Counted from the first letter of the stretch, positions 16,748-25,605 are shown. The stretch: DNA of 32,621 bases from Opitutus sp. GAS368 (GCA_945871085.1 CAMBVX010000029.1:1-32621), one strand, 5' to 3'. Notes: generated by a model not told the origin, from the sequence alone. A program made the numbers and translations.

Positions 16748-18478
16748 ATGGCGGGCAGGCCCGCATGGCAGGACGTTTCAGGGCATGCGCCGCTTTTCAG
16801 GCGGCGTGGCGGGCAGGCTTTGGTCATCGCCCTGCTGGGAATGGCGGGCGTTTGTTTTGGCGTATCCAACGCAGAATCTGCCCAACCGGCCAAGGGAGAG
16901 ATGCTCTACAACGGCATCGTGCTGCCGGAAGTGTGGCCGCCGCGTGATCGCGATCCCGCCTCGCGGACGCCGATGCCGGTGCCGTATCTCGCCGCCCGGC
17001 CCGCCGTGGTGCCGATCGACACCGGCCGGCAGTTGTTCATCGACGATTTTCTCGTCGAGAAAACGACGTTGCGGCGAACCTTTCACACCCCGCAGAAATT
17101 TGCCGGCAATCCGATCCTCAAGCCGAAGAACTCCTACGAATTGCACGGCGGTCATCGCCCCGCTGCCGCGCCCCATTCCGGCGGCGCGTGGTATGACCAT
17201 CGCGACCAGCTTTTCAAGATGTGGTATATGACGGGTTGGTATGGCGGTGCCGCCCTCGCGCACAGCCGAGATGGTCTGACCTGGACCCGTCCGGATCTCG
17301 GCATTGTGCCGGGCACCAATCATATTCCGGACCCGAATCCGGAGATGCGCTGGGGAATGGACCACGTTCGCATCGACTGGTGGGCGCGCAACGAGGACGA
17401 GCGTTTCAAGCGGCTGCACTTTTATCACAAGACGGACAAAGGCGAAGGCGGGCGCGTCCACTTCTCGCGGGATGGCGTGCACTGGACCGCATCCGTCGCC
17501 GCCACCGGGCCGTCCGGCGATCGAAACACGTTTTTCTACAATCCGTTTCGAAAACGCTGGGTGTTCAGCATCAAGGTGCAGGCAACCGACGCTTCCAAAT
17601 CGCGGGCTCGCAACTACTGGGAGCATGCGGATTTCCTTTCAGCCGTCCGGTGGAAAAAAGATGACCCGGTGTTCTGGATGGGCGCCGACGATTTGGATCC
17701 GCCCGATCCCGCGGTTGGCGATCCCGCGCAGATCTATGATCTCGACGTGGCGCCGTATGAGAGCCTGCTCGTCGGAATCTTTCAGGTGCACAAGGGGCCG
17801 GCCAACTCTATCGCTGAAAAGAACCGCGTCCCGAAAATGACCGAGCTCTCCATCGGTTATACGCGCGACGGTTTCCACTGGCACCGGCCAGTCCGAACCC
17901 CGTTCATCGCCGCGTCGCGCAAGCCCGGCGATTGGGAGCGCGCGTATGTTCATTCCACGGGCGGCGTGCTGCTGGTGGTCGGCGACAAGCTCCACATCTA
18001 CTACTCCGGACTGAGCGGCGACGCGCCCAACGGTCCCGACATGTATGCCGGAGGCTCGACGGGAGTCGCGTTTTTGCGCCGGGACGGATTTGCGTCGATG
18101 GATGCCGGTGACACCGAAGGCGGGCTGACGACCCGCCCGCTGCGGTTCTCCGGCGCGCACCTGTTCGTCAATGTGGAGGCGCCCCAGGGGGCGGTGCGCG
18201 CCGAGGTAATCGACGCTGCCGGCAAACCGATCCCGCCGTTTACGCTACAGAACAGCGTCGCCTTCACCGGCGACAGTACGCGTCAACGCCTGCAATGGCG
18301 GGGCGCGGACAGCCTGGCGCCACTCGCCGGCAAGGAAGTTCGGATCCGCTTCCAGTTGCGAAACGGGAAGCTGTTTTCGTTTTGGGTGACGCCCGATGCA
18401 GAGGGATTCAGCCGCGGGTACGTGGCCGCGGGCGGGCCGGGACTGCGCGGTCCGGTGGATTCATCGACCGGGTTCTGA
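16748..18478 (+). CDS. Secreted five-bladed-propeller glycosidase-like protein (GH32/GH43-like fold)
   Basis: From the ATG at 16748 the product is 576 residues. The frame is open further upstream, with an ATG at 16679 and a TTG at 16607, but that part runs into the repeat element. The chosen start gives a signal peptide with a basic stretch (FRRRGG) before ALVIALLGMAGVCFG. The N-terminal block VPIDTGRQLFIDDFLV, the propeller motif LFKMWYMTGWYGGAALA, the block NPFRKRWVFSIK and the C-terminal beta-sandwich-like part ending [11 protein letters not shown] match the paralogue at 7225-8886. The protein should act outside the cytoplasm on a glycan. It stands between TBDR3 and the first RraA-family gene, 26 bases before the latter's start. 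The exact reaction and catalytic residues are unknown; the start is the least certain part. Confidence 0.82.
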   Translation: MAGRPAWQDVSGHAPLFRRRGGQALVIALLGMAGVCFGVSNAESAQPAKGEMLYNGIVLPEVWPPRDRDPASRTPMPVPYLAARPAVVPIDTGRQLFIDDFLVEKTTLRRTFHTPQKFAGNPILKPKNSYELHGGHRPAAAPHSGGAWYDHRDQLFKMWYMTGWYGGAALAHSRDGLTWTRPDLGIVPGTNHIPDPNPEMRWGMDHVRIDWWARNEDERFKRLHFYHKTDKGEGGRVHFSRDGVHWTASVAATGPSGDRNTFFYNPFRKRWVFSIKVQATDASKSRARNYWEHADFLSAVRWKKDDPVFWMGADDLDPPDPAVGDPAQIYDLDVAPYESLLVGIFQVHKGPANSIAEKNRVPKMTELSIGYTRDGFHWHRPVRTPFIAASRKPGDWERAYVHSTGGVLLVVGDKLHIYYSGLSGDAPNGPDMYAGGSTGVAFLRRDGFASMDAGDTEGGLTTRPLRFSGAHLFVNVEAPQGAVRAEVIDAAGKPIPPFTLQNSVAFTGDSTRQRLQWRGADSLAPLAGKEVRIRFQLRNGKLFSFWVTPDAEGFSRGYVAAGGPGLRGPVDSSTGF

Positions 18479-18493
18479 TGCCGCAGTCATCCG

Positions 18494-18498
18494 AAGGA
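18494..18498 (+). promoter_or_regulatory. Ribosome binding site AAGGA deciding the first RraA start
   Basis: AAGGA lies 6 bases before the ATG at 18505. This supports MTTNL as the true N-terminus rather than the in-frame ATG at 18478, which overlaps the preceding stop codon (TGATG). The paralogue at 23550 also begins MTTNL. Confidence 0.7.
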
Positions 18499-18504
18499 CT
18501 TTTC

Positions 18505-19161
18505 ATGACCACCAACCTTTCGACGGCGCTGCTTTCCAAGTTGGAGCCTGTGGCCGATTCCGCCCTGTTGCACGAGGCGCTCGGCCGGCGCGGGGCTCTG
18601 AGTCACGACATCAAGCCGGTGTATCCGGGGGCCCGGCTCATCGGGCGCGCCCTGACGGTGCGTTGCCCGCCGGGCGACAACCTGATGCTGCATCTCGCCA
18701 TCGCCCGGGCCCGGCCGGCGGACGTGCTCGTGGTGACGGTCGACGGCTTTTTGGAGGCGGGAGGGTGGGGCGAGATCGCGTCGCTCGCCGCGCAACTGCG
18801 TGGAATCAGCGGACTCGTATTGGATGGATCCGTACGTGACGTGGACGCGATCACTCGGCTGAACTTCCCGGTCTTCTCGCGCGGGGTCTCGATCAAGGGG
18901 ACCACCAAGCGGCAGCGGGGCGAGTTGAACCGGCCGATCACGATCGGGGGCGTCAGCGTGAATCCGGGCGACTATGTGGTCGGCGACACCGACGGCGTGG
19001 TGGTGATCCCGGCGGACGAATTGGACCCGGTGATCGCCCGGGCCCATGAGATCAAGCGGACGGAAGAGGCGATGATGGATAAACTGCGGCAGGGGGCGTC
19101 GACGCTCGATCTGCTCGGGTTGCGGCCGGTTTTGCACGAGCTGGGCATTCAATCCGACTGA
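18505..19161 (+). CDS. RraA-family protein (HMG/CHA aldolase-like), copy 1
   Basis: A 218-residue cytoplasmic protein of the RraA/HMG-CHA aldolase fold, older name dimethylmenaquinone methyltransferase-like. The block GGWGEIASLAAQLRG is followed by LVLDGSVRDVD. The Glu of WGE and the Arg-Asp of VRD are spaced E-x20-R-D, the pattern of the pyruvate- and metal-binding site in class II pyruvate aldolases of this family. GDTDGVVVIP near the C-terminus is also typical. Enzymatically active family members cleave 4-hydroxy-4-methyl-2-oxoglutarate-type compounds to pyruvate or decarboxylate oxaloacetate. An RNase E-inhibitor role as in E. coli RraA is unlikely in this context. It is about 78 percent identical by ungapped hand alignment to the copy at 23550-24206. 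The neighbours are a secreted glycosidase-like gene and a BNR gene, so the substrate may be a keto-acid made from a released sugar acid. Confidence 0.9.
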   Translation: MTTNLSTALLSKLEPVADSALLHEALGRRGALSHDIKPVYPGARLIGRALTVRCPPGDNLMLHLAIARARPADVLVVTVDGFLEAGGWGEIASLAAQLRGISGLVLDGSVRDVDAITRLNFPVFSRGVSIKGTTKRQRGELNRPITIGGVSVNPGDYVVGDTDGVVVIPADELDPVIARAHEIKRTEEAMMDKLRQGASTLDLLGLRPVLHELGIQSD

Positions 19162-19196
19162 CTTCCGCCATTTCAACCCGCAGCAACGATTTTCCG

Positions 19197-20399
19197 ATGA
19201 TTTGCATGTCACACCCCGCCCTTTTTTCGGCCCGATCGCACCGCCGTTTCGGCGCGTGGCTTGCAAGCGTGCCCTGGCTCGTCGCGACGGTTTTGGCGAC
19301 TCCGGCCGGAACGGCGCCGGATATCCGGATCACACCCGGGGACGTCCCGAACAAGGGTATCCTCTACGTGAATCGCGAGGCCGACGGTCGCTCCGGCCAC
19401 GGCAACCAGGCGCTCACCGAGTGCACTAATGGCGACATCCTTTCGTTCTATCCCAACACGGACAGCGAGGTGATGGCGGGCCACAGCACCACGGGTTGGA
19501 CGGAGTATCGGCGATCCAATGACGGCGGACGGACCTGGTCGGCGCCGACCGTCCTCGACTACTCGAAGGCGATGCTCCTGAGCAAGGAACTCAACTCCGC
19601 TGTGGTCGAGGAGGCCGTCACCGCGTCTAATGGAACGGTCATCGCCTTCATCGGCCGCTATATCACGGCCGAGTGGTGGCGCACGACGCCGGTGTATCTG
19701 ACGAGTCGTGACAACGGGAAAACCTGGAGCGCACCCCGTCCGGTGGATCCGGCCGCCGGAATCGCGCACCTCGGGCGCGCGCATGGGGTCTGTGTTCATC
19801 AGGGCACGATCTATGTGTTGTTCGATTCCGGCACGCACAACTCGAAGAAGGACGGCACGGGTCACAAGCTGTATGTCTCCACCGACAATGGTGAATCGTT
19901 CCAGTTGCGTAGCGCCCTGCCTTTTGGCGAACTGGCGTGGTACGGCACGATGAACGTGATTCAGGGTAAGCGGCTCATCGCGTACGTTTACAACAACGCC
20001 GACGAACGGAATATCGAGTACGCGACCAGCGATGATTTAGGCCGCACGTGGTCGGCGGTGAAGACCACGCTGGTCGCGAAGGCGCTGCGCAATCCACAGC
20101 TCTCCAGCGAAATCAACGGGACCTATTTTCTTCACGGCCGGAGCGGGCATCAGGGTCCCGACGCGTGCAACCTGGTGCTCTACCGCTCCACGGACGGCGT
20201 TCATTGGGACGAGGGCGTTTTCCTGAACAAGGGCCCGAACAACGACTCCGACTCGTATTCCACCAATGAAGTACTCGGGAAATATTCCCCCGGCGGCCCG
20301 CAGCGTCTCCTGATTCAAGCGAGCGTCGCCTACGACGGCAAACGACGCGTCAACCTGCATCACTGGTTTGTCGAATCCACGGCGCGCGCCCGCCCGTAG
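19197..20399 (+). CDS. Secreted BNR/Asp-box propeller protein, separate subfamily
   Basis: A 400-residue protein, starting at the ATG at 19197 or nine bases later at 19206 (MSHP). The N-terminal region has a hydrophobic stretch WLASVPWLVATVLATPAGTA and is a probable signal peptide. Asp-box-type repeats are SNDGGRTW, SRDNGKTW, STDNGESF, SDDLGRTW and STDGVHW. It lacks the RRLASG and YPDGFQ blocks of the three genes near TBDR1 and lacI, so it belongs to a different BNR subgroup. It lies 35 bases after the first RraA-family gene and 73 bases before TBDR4, and is probably transcribed with them. A role as an exported glycan-cleaving or glycan-binding propeller is inferred; the substrate is unknown. 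Confidence 0.87.
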   Translation: MICMSHPALFSARSHRRFGAWLASVPWLVATVLATPAGTAPDIRITPGDVPNKGILYVNREADGRSGHGNQALTECTNGDILSFYPNTDSEVMAGHSTTGWTEYRRSNDGGRTWSAPTVLDYSKAMLLSKELNSAVVEEAVTASNGTVIAFIGRYITAEWWRTTPVYLTSRDNGKTWSAPRPVDPAAGIAHLGRAHGVCVHQGTIYVLFDSGTHNSKKDGTGHKLYVSTDNGESFQLRSALPFGELAWYGTMNVIQGKRLIAYVYNNADERNIEYATSDDLGRTWSAVKTTLVAKALRNPQLSSEINGTYFLHGRSGHQGPDACNLVLYRSTDGVHWDEGVFLNKGPNNDSDSYSTNEVLGKYSPGGPQRLLIQASVAYDGKRRVNLHHWFVESTARARP

Positions 20400-20472
20400 T
20401 CGCACCCGTCACCGCTGCGGCCGTCTGCCTGCATCACAAGTCCAGTAAGAGTTTTTGAAACCCCGGAACCCC

Positions 20473-23400
20473 ATGAAGAGAAATCGAACCCTTGTCTGTC
20501 TGATCGCCCGGATCGCCCTGATGGTCCTCGCCCTCCCAACTTCCCGTGCGGCGGAGTCCGGCGCCGGCGCCGTGGAAGGGCGTGTCTTCAATGCCGCCAC
20601 GGGCGCCGCGCTCGCCAACGCGCGCGTTGCTCTCGAGGGCACGGATCGCCAGGTGGTCACCGATGGAACCGGCTCATTTCGTTTCAACGGCGTTCCCGCC
20701 GGCGAGGTGCGTGTCTCCGTCCACTATGTCGGGCTGGCCTCCCAGTCCGCGGCTGTGCAAGTTCCGCCCGGCGGCACCGTGCAGCGCGAGTTCGATCTCA
20801 CACCCGCGGGTGCGACCGCCGGCACCGCGGGCGAGGTCGTGCGGATGGATAAGTTCAAAGTTGTCGAGGAGAGCCAGATGAGCCTGCAGGCGCTGGCAAT
20901 GAACGAGCAACGTTCCGCCCCGAACATCAAGAACGTCGTCGCGGCCGACGAGTTCGGGGATCGCGGCCACGAGAATCTCGGCGAGTTCCTGCATTTCCTC
21001 CCCGGCGTGGCGGTCGACGTGCCGGGCGATTCGGGCCCGGCGTCGGTTTCACTGCGGGGTTTCCCCTCGAACAATTCCGGCGTGTTGCTCGATGGCGCCG
21101 AAGTGGCGGGCGCACGCTCCAACACCCGCGCCCTCGACTTGCATGACGTGCCGATGGTGAACGTCTCGCGCGTCGAGGTGACGAAGGTTCCGACACCCGA
21201 CATGCCGGCCACCGGCCTCGGCGGCTCGATCAACCTGATTTCGCGCAGCGGATTCGAGAACCGGCGCGCGGTGCTTTCCTACGAACTGTACACGCTGCTC
21301 AACAGCAACAACGGCTTCACCTTTCGCGGCGGTCACCGTAACCAGTCCGATTCCGTCTCTCCCCGTTTCGTCCATCCCTCGTTTGAGATCAACTACCTGA
21401 AGCCGATCAACAAGTCGCTCGCCATCACCGCCGGGTTCTCGAGCACGTGGCGGATGAAAACCCACAGCGCCGACGCTCGCGACGAGATTCCGACCTGGAA
21501 CCTCGTGAGCGGCGTGCAGCGCGACAGCGTGTGGCAGGCGCCCATCCAGCTTTACAAGTCGGGCTCCGGTCAGGTGGGCGCTGAGTGGAAAATAACGCCG
21601 AACGACACCCTGAGCGCCAACCTCCAGTATCGGGAGTTTTCGATGGAGGTTCACCGTAGCCGCATGCAGGTCACCTACGGCGCGGGCGTGGTGGGGGACG
21701 CAAAATTCAGCCAGGGTGCGGCCACCGGGGTCGGCGTGGCGACGCAGGGCACGGGCTCGGAATACGAGCACAAGACCAACAACCGGCAGGCCGCGCTCCG
21801 GTTCCGGCATAACGGCGGCGTCTGGCGCTTTGACGCGTCCGGTTCCCATTCGCTCGCGAACTACGCGAAGGCCGATGTGGACGACGGATATTTCTTCACC
21901 GTCCCGGCGACGATCCAGAATCTCGTGATTCGCGGCGACGGCATCCCGGAAGGGGGTGGCGTGCCGACGAGGTACAGCGCCTTCTCCCGTACGGGAGGGG
22001 CGGTCGACATCTACGACGGCGCGAACTATTCGATCGACACGGCGACCAGCAACCAAATCGACAACGACACCGCAAAATCCGCCGCGCGGATGGACCTGGC
22101 GCGCGACTTCGCGACCACGGTGCCGGTGACCGTAAAGGTCGGCGCGTCGATCGATCGCATGACGCGCGATGCCCGGACTTTTTCCAAGACGTGGAGTTTC
22201 CGGCCGAACGGCGCGAGCGACGTGACGGCGCGGCTGGCGCGTAACTTGGATGTGTTCGACGAAGCTTTCCTGGCCGTCGCCCCCAAAGTCTATGGCGTGC
22301 AGCTGCGCGACGTGAGCATGAGGAAAATCTATAACCTTTTTCTGGAGCATCCCAACTGGTTCGTGCTCGACGAACCGGGCGCATACCAGAGCTTCGTGAC
22401 CAGCTCGCGCGAATTCCAAGAAACCGTCACGGCCGGCTACGTTCGCGCCGATGCGCGCATGTTCAAAAACCGGCTTTGGGTGGTGAGCGGTGTTCGCTTC
22501 GAACAGACGGACGTGTCGGGCCGCGGTCCGCTCGATGACATCAACGCGCAGTATCAGCGCAATGCCAACGGCACGTTCGTGCGCAACGCCGCGGGTCAGC
22601 GCGTGCTCATCACCAGTGACGCGCTTGCGCTCCGGAAACTTCGTTACACGGAGCGCGGCGCCCACGCCGAGAGCGACTATCACGGGTTCTATCCCAGCCT
22701 GAACGCCACCTACAACCTCTCCGACCATTTTGTGCTGCGCGGCGCGTACGCGCGCACGCTCGGGCGGCCCGACACCAGTTTCATCACGCCGGGCACCACG
22801 GTTTCCGATCCGGACGTCGCCAATCCCACCATCACCGTCAACAACCCGGCGCTCGTGCCCTGGACGGCGGACAACTACGATCTCTCGATCGAGTCGTATA
22901 ATTTTAAGGGCGGTTTTGGGTCGGTCGGGGTGTTCCAGAAAAACATCAGGGACTTCTTCGGTTCCGTGCGCACGCGCGTCACGCCGGAGCTGCTCGCGCT
23001 CTACGGGCTGCAGAACGACGGCAGCCTGTCGAACTACGAAATCGCGACGCAGGACAACGTGGGTGACGCGAAAATCACTGGCGTGGAGTTCAACTACCGG
23101 CAGTCGCTGACGTTTCTCCCTGCGTGGGCGAACGGGTTTCAGATCTTCGTGAACGCGACCAAACTGCGGCTCTCGGGCAGCACGACCGCGGATTTCACCG
23201 GATTCAATCCGAGCAAGCTGGCGGGCGGCGTGAATTTCATCCGCGCGCGGTACTTCATCAAACTGAACTACAGCTATCAGGGCGAGACCCGGCGTGCGGC
23301 CGTCGGGGCCAACGCCGCCAACGGCATTCCGGCCGGCACTTACAATTACCAGGGCAAACGGGCGCGCCTGGGTATCAGCGCGCAATATAGTGTCTCCAAA

Positions 23401-23550
23401 CGGCTCTCCGTTTACGCTTCAATCATGGACCTCGGCGGCTTTGAGCTCCTCAATCGTCAATACGCCGCCTCCACCCCGGAGTATGCGCGCGGCAACCGGA
23501 TTCAGGAACTTGGTTACTACACCACCCTTGGGATCAAAGGTTCATTCTAA
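20473..23550 (+). CDS. TonB-dependent receptor with carboxypeptidase-regulatory-like N-domain (TBDR4)
   Basis: 1025 residues from the ATG at 20473; an in-frame weak start lies six codons upstream. The signal peptide MKRNRTLVCLIARIALMVLA is followed by a CarboxypepD_reg-like domain (GAVEGRVFNAATGAALANAR, FRFNGVPAGEV) and a TonB-box-like VVRMDKFKVVEE. The plug shows NLGEFLHFLPGVAVDVPGD, VSLRGFP and VEVTKVPTPDMPATGLGGS, and the barrel ends GIKGSF. It is a close paralogue of TBDR3 along its whole length, including AMNEQR and IKNVVA before the plug. The stop codon overlaps the start of the second RraA-family gene (TAATG), which suggests translational coupling of an outer-membrane receptor with a cytoplasmic enzyme. 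It belongs to the GntR-linked plus-strand series. Confidence 0.94.
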   Translation: MKRNRTLVCLIARIALMVLALPTSRAAESGAGAVEGRVFNAATGAALANARVALEGTDRQVVTDGTGSFRFNGVPAGEVRVSVHYVGLASQSAAVQVPPGGTVQREFDLTPAGATAGTAGEVVRMDKFKVVEESQMSLQALAMNEQRSAPNIKNVVAADEFGDRGHENLGEFLHFLPGVAVDVPGDSGPASVSLRGFPSNNSGVLLDGAEVAGARSNTRALDLHDVPMVNVSRVEVTKVPTPDMPATGLGGSINLISRSGFENRRAVLSYELYTLLNSNNGFTFRGGHRNQSDSVSPRFVHPSFEINYLKPINKSLAITAGFSSTWRMKTHSADARDEIPTWNLVSGVQRDSVWQAPIQLYKSGSGQVGAEWKITPNDTLSANLQYREFSMEVHRSRMQVTYGAGVVGDAKFSQGAATGVGVATQGTGSEYEHKTNNRQAALRFRHNGGVWRFDASGSHSLANYAKADVDDGYFFTVPATIQNLVIRGDGIPEGGGVPTRYSAFSRTGGAVDIYDGANYSIDTATSNQIDNDTAKSAARMDLARDFATTVPVTVKVGASIDRMTRDARTFSKTWSFRPNGASDVTARLARNLDVFDEAFLAVAPKVYGVQLRDVSMRKIYNLFLEHPNWFVLDEPGAYQSFVTSSREFQETVTAGYVRADARMFKNRLWVVSGVRFEQTDVSGRGPLDDINAQYQRNANGTFVRNAAGQRVLITSDALALRKLRYTERGAHAESDYHGFYPSLNATYNLSDHFVLRGAYARTLGRPDTSFITPGTTVSDPDVANPTITVNNPALVPWTADNYDLSIESYNFKGGFGSVGVFQKNIRDFFGSVRTRVTPELLALYGLQNDGSLSNYEIATQDNVGDAKITGVEFNYRQSLTFLPAWANGFQIFVNATKLRLSGSTTADFTGFNPSKLAGGVNFIRARYFIKLNYSYQGETRRAAVGANAANGIPAGTYNYQGKRARLGISAQYSVSKRLSVYASIMDLGGFELLNRQYAASTPEYARGNRIQELGYYTTLGIKGSF

Positions 23551-24206
23551 TGACAACCAACCTAGCGCCAGCGTCGCTTTCGGAGCTTGAGGCCGTGGCC
23601 GATGCCGCACTTTTGCACGAGGCGATGGGGAAGCGCGGCGCCCTGACTCACAATATCAAGCCGGTCTATCCGGGAGCCAAGGTGTTCGGCCGCGCGTTTA
23701 CCGTGCGCTGTGAGCCCGGCGATAACCTCATGCTGCACCTGGCGATCAGCCAGGCGCGGCCGGACGATGTGCTCGTCGCCACCACGGGCGGCTTTCTCGA
23801 GGCCGGAGGCTGGGGCGAGATCGCCTCGCTCGCCGCGCAACTCCGGGGCATCCGTGGTCTGGTGCTGGATGGTTCGGTGCGCGACGTGGACGCGATCGCG
23901 CGGCTGAATTTTCCCGTGTTCGCCGGGGGCGTGTCGATCAAGGGCACGACCAAACGGAAACGGGGTGAACTCAACCGGCCGATTACGGTCGGTGGCGTCA
24001 CCGTGAACCCGGGCGACTATGTCGTGGGCGACACGGACGGCGTGGTGGTGGTGCCCGCAGGTGAACTGGATCAGGTGGTCGCGCGGGCGCAGGCGATTAA
24101 AAAAACGGAGGAGACGATCATGCAGCGATTGCGACAGGGCGAACTGACGCTGGATTTGCTCGGCCTTACTCCCGTGTTGAAAGAACTGGGACTCGACCAG
24201 GAATGA
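23550..24206 (+). CDS. RraA-family protein (HMG/CHA aldolase-like), copy 2
   Basis: 218 residues, the same length as the copy at 18505-19161 and about 78 percent identical to it without gaps. The catalytic pattern is kept: WGE-x20-RD in GGWGEIASLAAQLRG and DGSVRDVDAI, plus PGDNLMLHLAI and GDTDGVVVVP. Its ATG overlaps the TBDR4 stop by one base, and only 6 bases separate its stop from the MFS gene, so all three are one transcriptional unit. The expected activity is a metal-dependent pyruvate aldolase or oxaloacetate decarboxylase in the cytoplasm; the substrate is unproven. Differences between the copies cluster near the termini, where specificity or oligomer contacts may vary. Confidence 0.91.
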   Translation: MTTNLAPASLSELEAVADAALLHEAMGKRGALTHNIKPVYPGAKVFGRAFTVRCEPGDNLMLHLAISQARPDDVLVATTGGFLEAGGWGEIASLAAQLRGIRGLVLDGSVRDVDAIARLNFPVFAGGVSIKGTTKRKRGELNRPITVGGVTVNPGDYVVGDTDGVVVVPAGELDQVVARAQAIKKTEETIMQRLRQGELTLDLLGLTPVLKELGLDQE

Positions 24207-24212
24207 CTAACC

Positions 24213-25472
24213 ATGAAATATCGCCACCGGCTCCTCGGCTTCCTCGGAGTCTTTGCCGTCATCACGTTTGTTGATCGCGTCTGCATTTCGGTCGCGGCGA
24301 AGGAAATTCAGGCTGATCTCGGACTGAATCCGGCGCAATGGGGCTGGGTGCTGGGCGCGTTCGTGCTCGCCTACGCGATTTTTGAGATTCCGACCGGAGC
24401 CATGGCCGATCGCCTGGGGCCGCGCCGGGTGATGACGCGGATCGTGATCTGGTGGTCCGCATTCACGGCGTTGAGCGGCATGGTCACCGGTTTCTGGTCG
24501 TTGGTGACGGCGCGCTTTCTTTTCGGGGCGGGCGAGGCGGGCGCGTATCCGAACTGCTCGGCGGCAATCGCGCGCTGGTTCCCCAAGGTCGAACGGGCGC
24601 GGGCGCAGGGATTTGTCTGGATGGCGAGCAAGCTCGGCGCCGGCCTCTCGCCGTTGCTCGTGATCCCGATTCAGCAGGCCTACGGGTGGCGCATGGCCTT
24701 TTTTGTGTTCGGTCTGGCCGGGATTGCTTGGGCCGTGGTGTGGTATTGGTGGTTTCGTGACACGCCGGCGGAGAAGGACGGAGTCACCGAGGCGGAACGG
24801 GCTGAGATTGGGGCGGCGCCGTCGGCGGGGAGCCATCAGCCCCTCCGGTGGCGGGTGGCCCTGTCACGCCCGAACCTGTGGTGGCTGATGCTGATGTACC
24901 ACACGCATTGCTGGTCGGCTTTCTTCTTTCTCACCTGGCTGCACATCTTTCTCGAGAACGGTCGCGGCTACACCAAGGCCGACCTTTTACAACTCTCCTG
25001 GATTCCTTTTGTCTGCGGGGCGGCGGCGAATCTCGCGGGTGGCATCGTCAGCGATCTGCTGGTCAAACGGATCGGGCTGAAATGGGGCCGCCGCACCGTC
25101 GGCTTGGTCGGGCACGGGGTGTCGGCGGGGTTCCTGGCGGCGGCGCTGTTGACCCAGGACAAAGGGTGGACGGTCGCGTTTCTCGCGCTGGCGTATGCCG
25201 GTTCCGATTTCATGCTCCCGGTGGCCTGGGCGGTCTGTCTCGACATCGGCGGAAAACACGCGGGCGCGGTGACCGGGGCGATGAACACGGCCGGGCAGTT
25301 TGGTTCGTTTCTCACCACGGTCATTTTCGGCCATATTGTGGGTGCCTATGGCAGCTACGACCTACCGCTGATTCCCATCGTGGTGATGTCGGTGATCAGT
25401 ACCGTCGTCTGGTTAAAGATCGATCCGACCGTGCCGCTCTTCCCAGAACCGGCGCCGCCGGTCCGGACGTAG
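24213..25472 (+). CDS. MFS transporter, anion:cation symporter (ACS) type
   Basis: A 419-residue inner-membrane protein with about twelve hydrophobic segments. Diagnostic motifs are the DR pair at residues 21-22 in TM1, the MFS loop motif GAMADRLGPRR (62-72), and the ACS-type block GEAGAYPN (107-114) followed by RWFPKVERARAQG (121-133). ACS members are proton- or sodium-coupled importers of organic anions such as hexuronates, galactarate, glucarate or tartrate. Here the gene ends the GntR-linked operon directly after an RraA-family aldolase gene, so the imported compound is probably a sugar acid or a related carboxylate. No terminator could be seen after the stop; repeats and gene remnants follow. 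Confidence 0.92.
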   Translation: MKYRHRLLGFLGVFAVITFVDRVCISVAAKEIQADLGLNPAQWGWVLGAFVLAYAIFEIPTGAMADRLGPRRVMTRIVIWWSAFTALSGMVTGFWSLVTARFLFGAGEAGAYPNCSAAIARWFPKVERARAQGFVWMASKLGAGLSPLLVIPIQQAYGWRMAFFVFGLAGIAWAVVWYWWFRDTPAEKDGVTEAERAEIGAAPSAGSHQPLRWRVALSRPNLWWLMLMYHTHCWSAFFFLTWLHIFLENGRGYTKADLLQLSWIPFVCGAAANLAGGIVSDLLVKRIGLKWGRRTVGLVGHGVSAGFLAAALLTQDKGWTVAFLALAYAGSDFMLPVAWAVCLDIGGKHAGAVTGAMNTAGQFGSFLTTVIFGHIVGAYGSYDLPLIPIVVMSVISTVVWLKIDPTVPLFPEPAPPVRT

Positions 25473-25605
25473 GCGCGAGGCCCATTCCCCGATTCAGGTG
25501 CCGAGCGACCAGGCGCCGACGGGGATGCTGCGCAGCTTGCTGACCGTTTCGAGTATGGCGCGCTGGCAGCGCTGCGGCGCCGCGCCAGCGAGGATGTCCG
25601 AACCG
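25473..25605. other. Gap after MFS gene, possible short coding remnant on minus strand
   Basis: No intact gene is seen. Minus-strand reading gives an open stretch ending at 25494 with FGSDILAGAAPQRCQRAILE and a C-terminus PVGAWSLGT. I do not recognise it. Part of the upstream frame runs through the palindrome at 25606-25669, so it may be chance or the tail of a lost gene. Confidence 0.25.

Noticed and set aside
21049-23385. 778-codon minus-strand frame
   Set aside because: Antisense to TBDR4, which has a full receptor architecture; the minus product is Arg/His/Val-rich with no motif.
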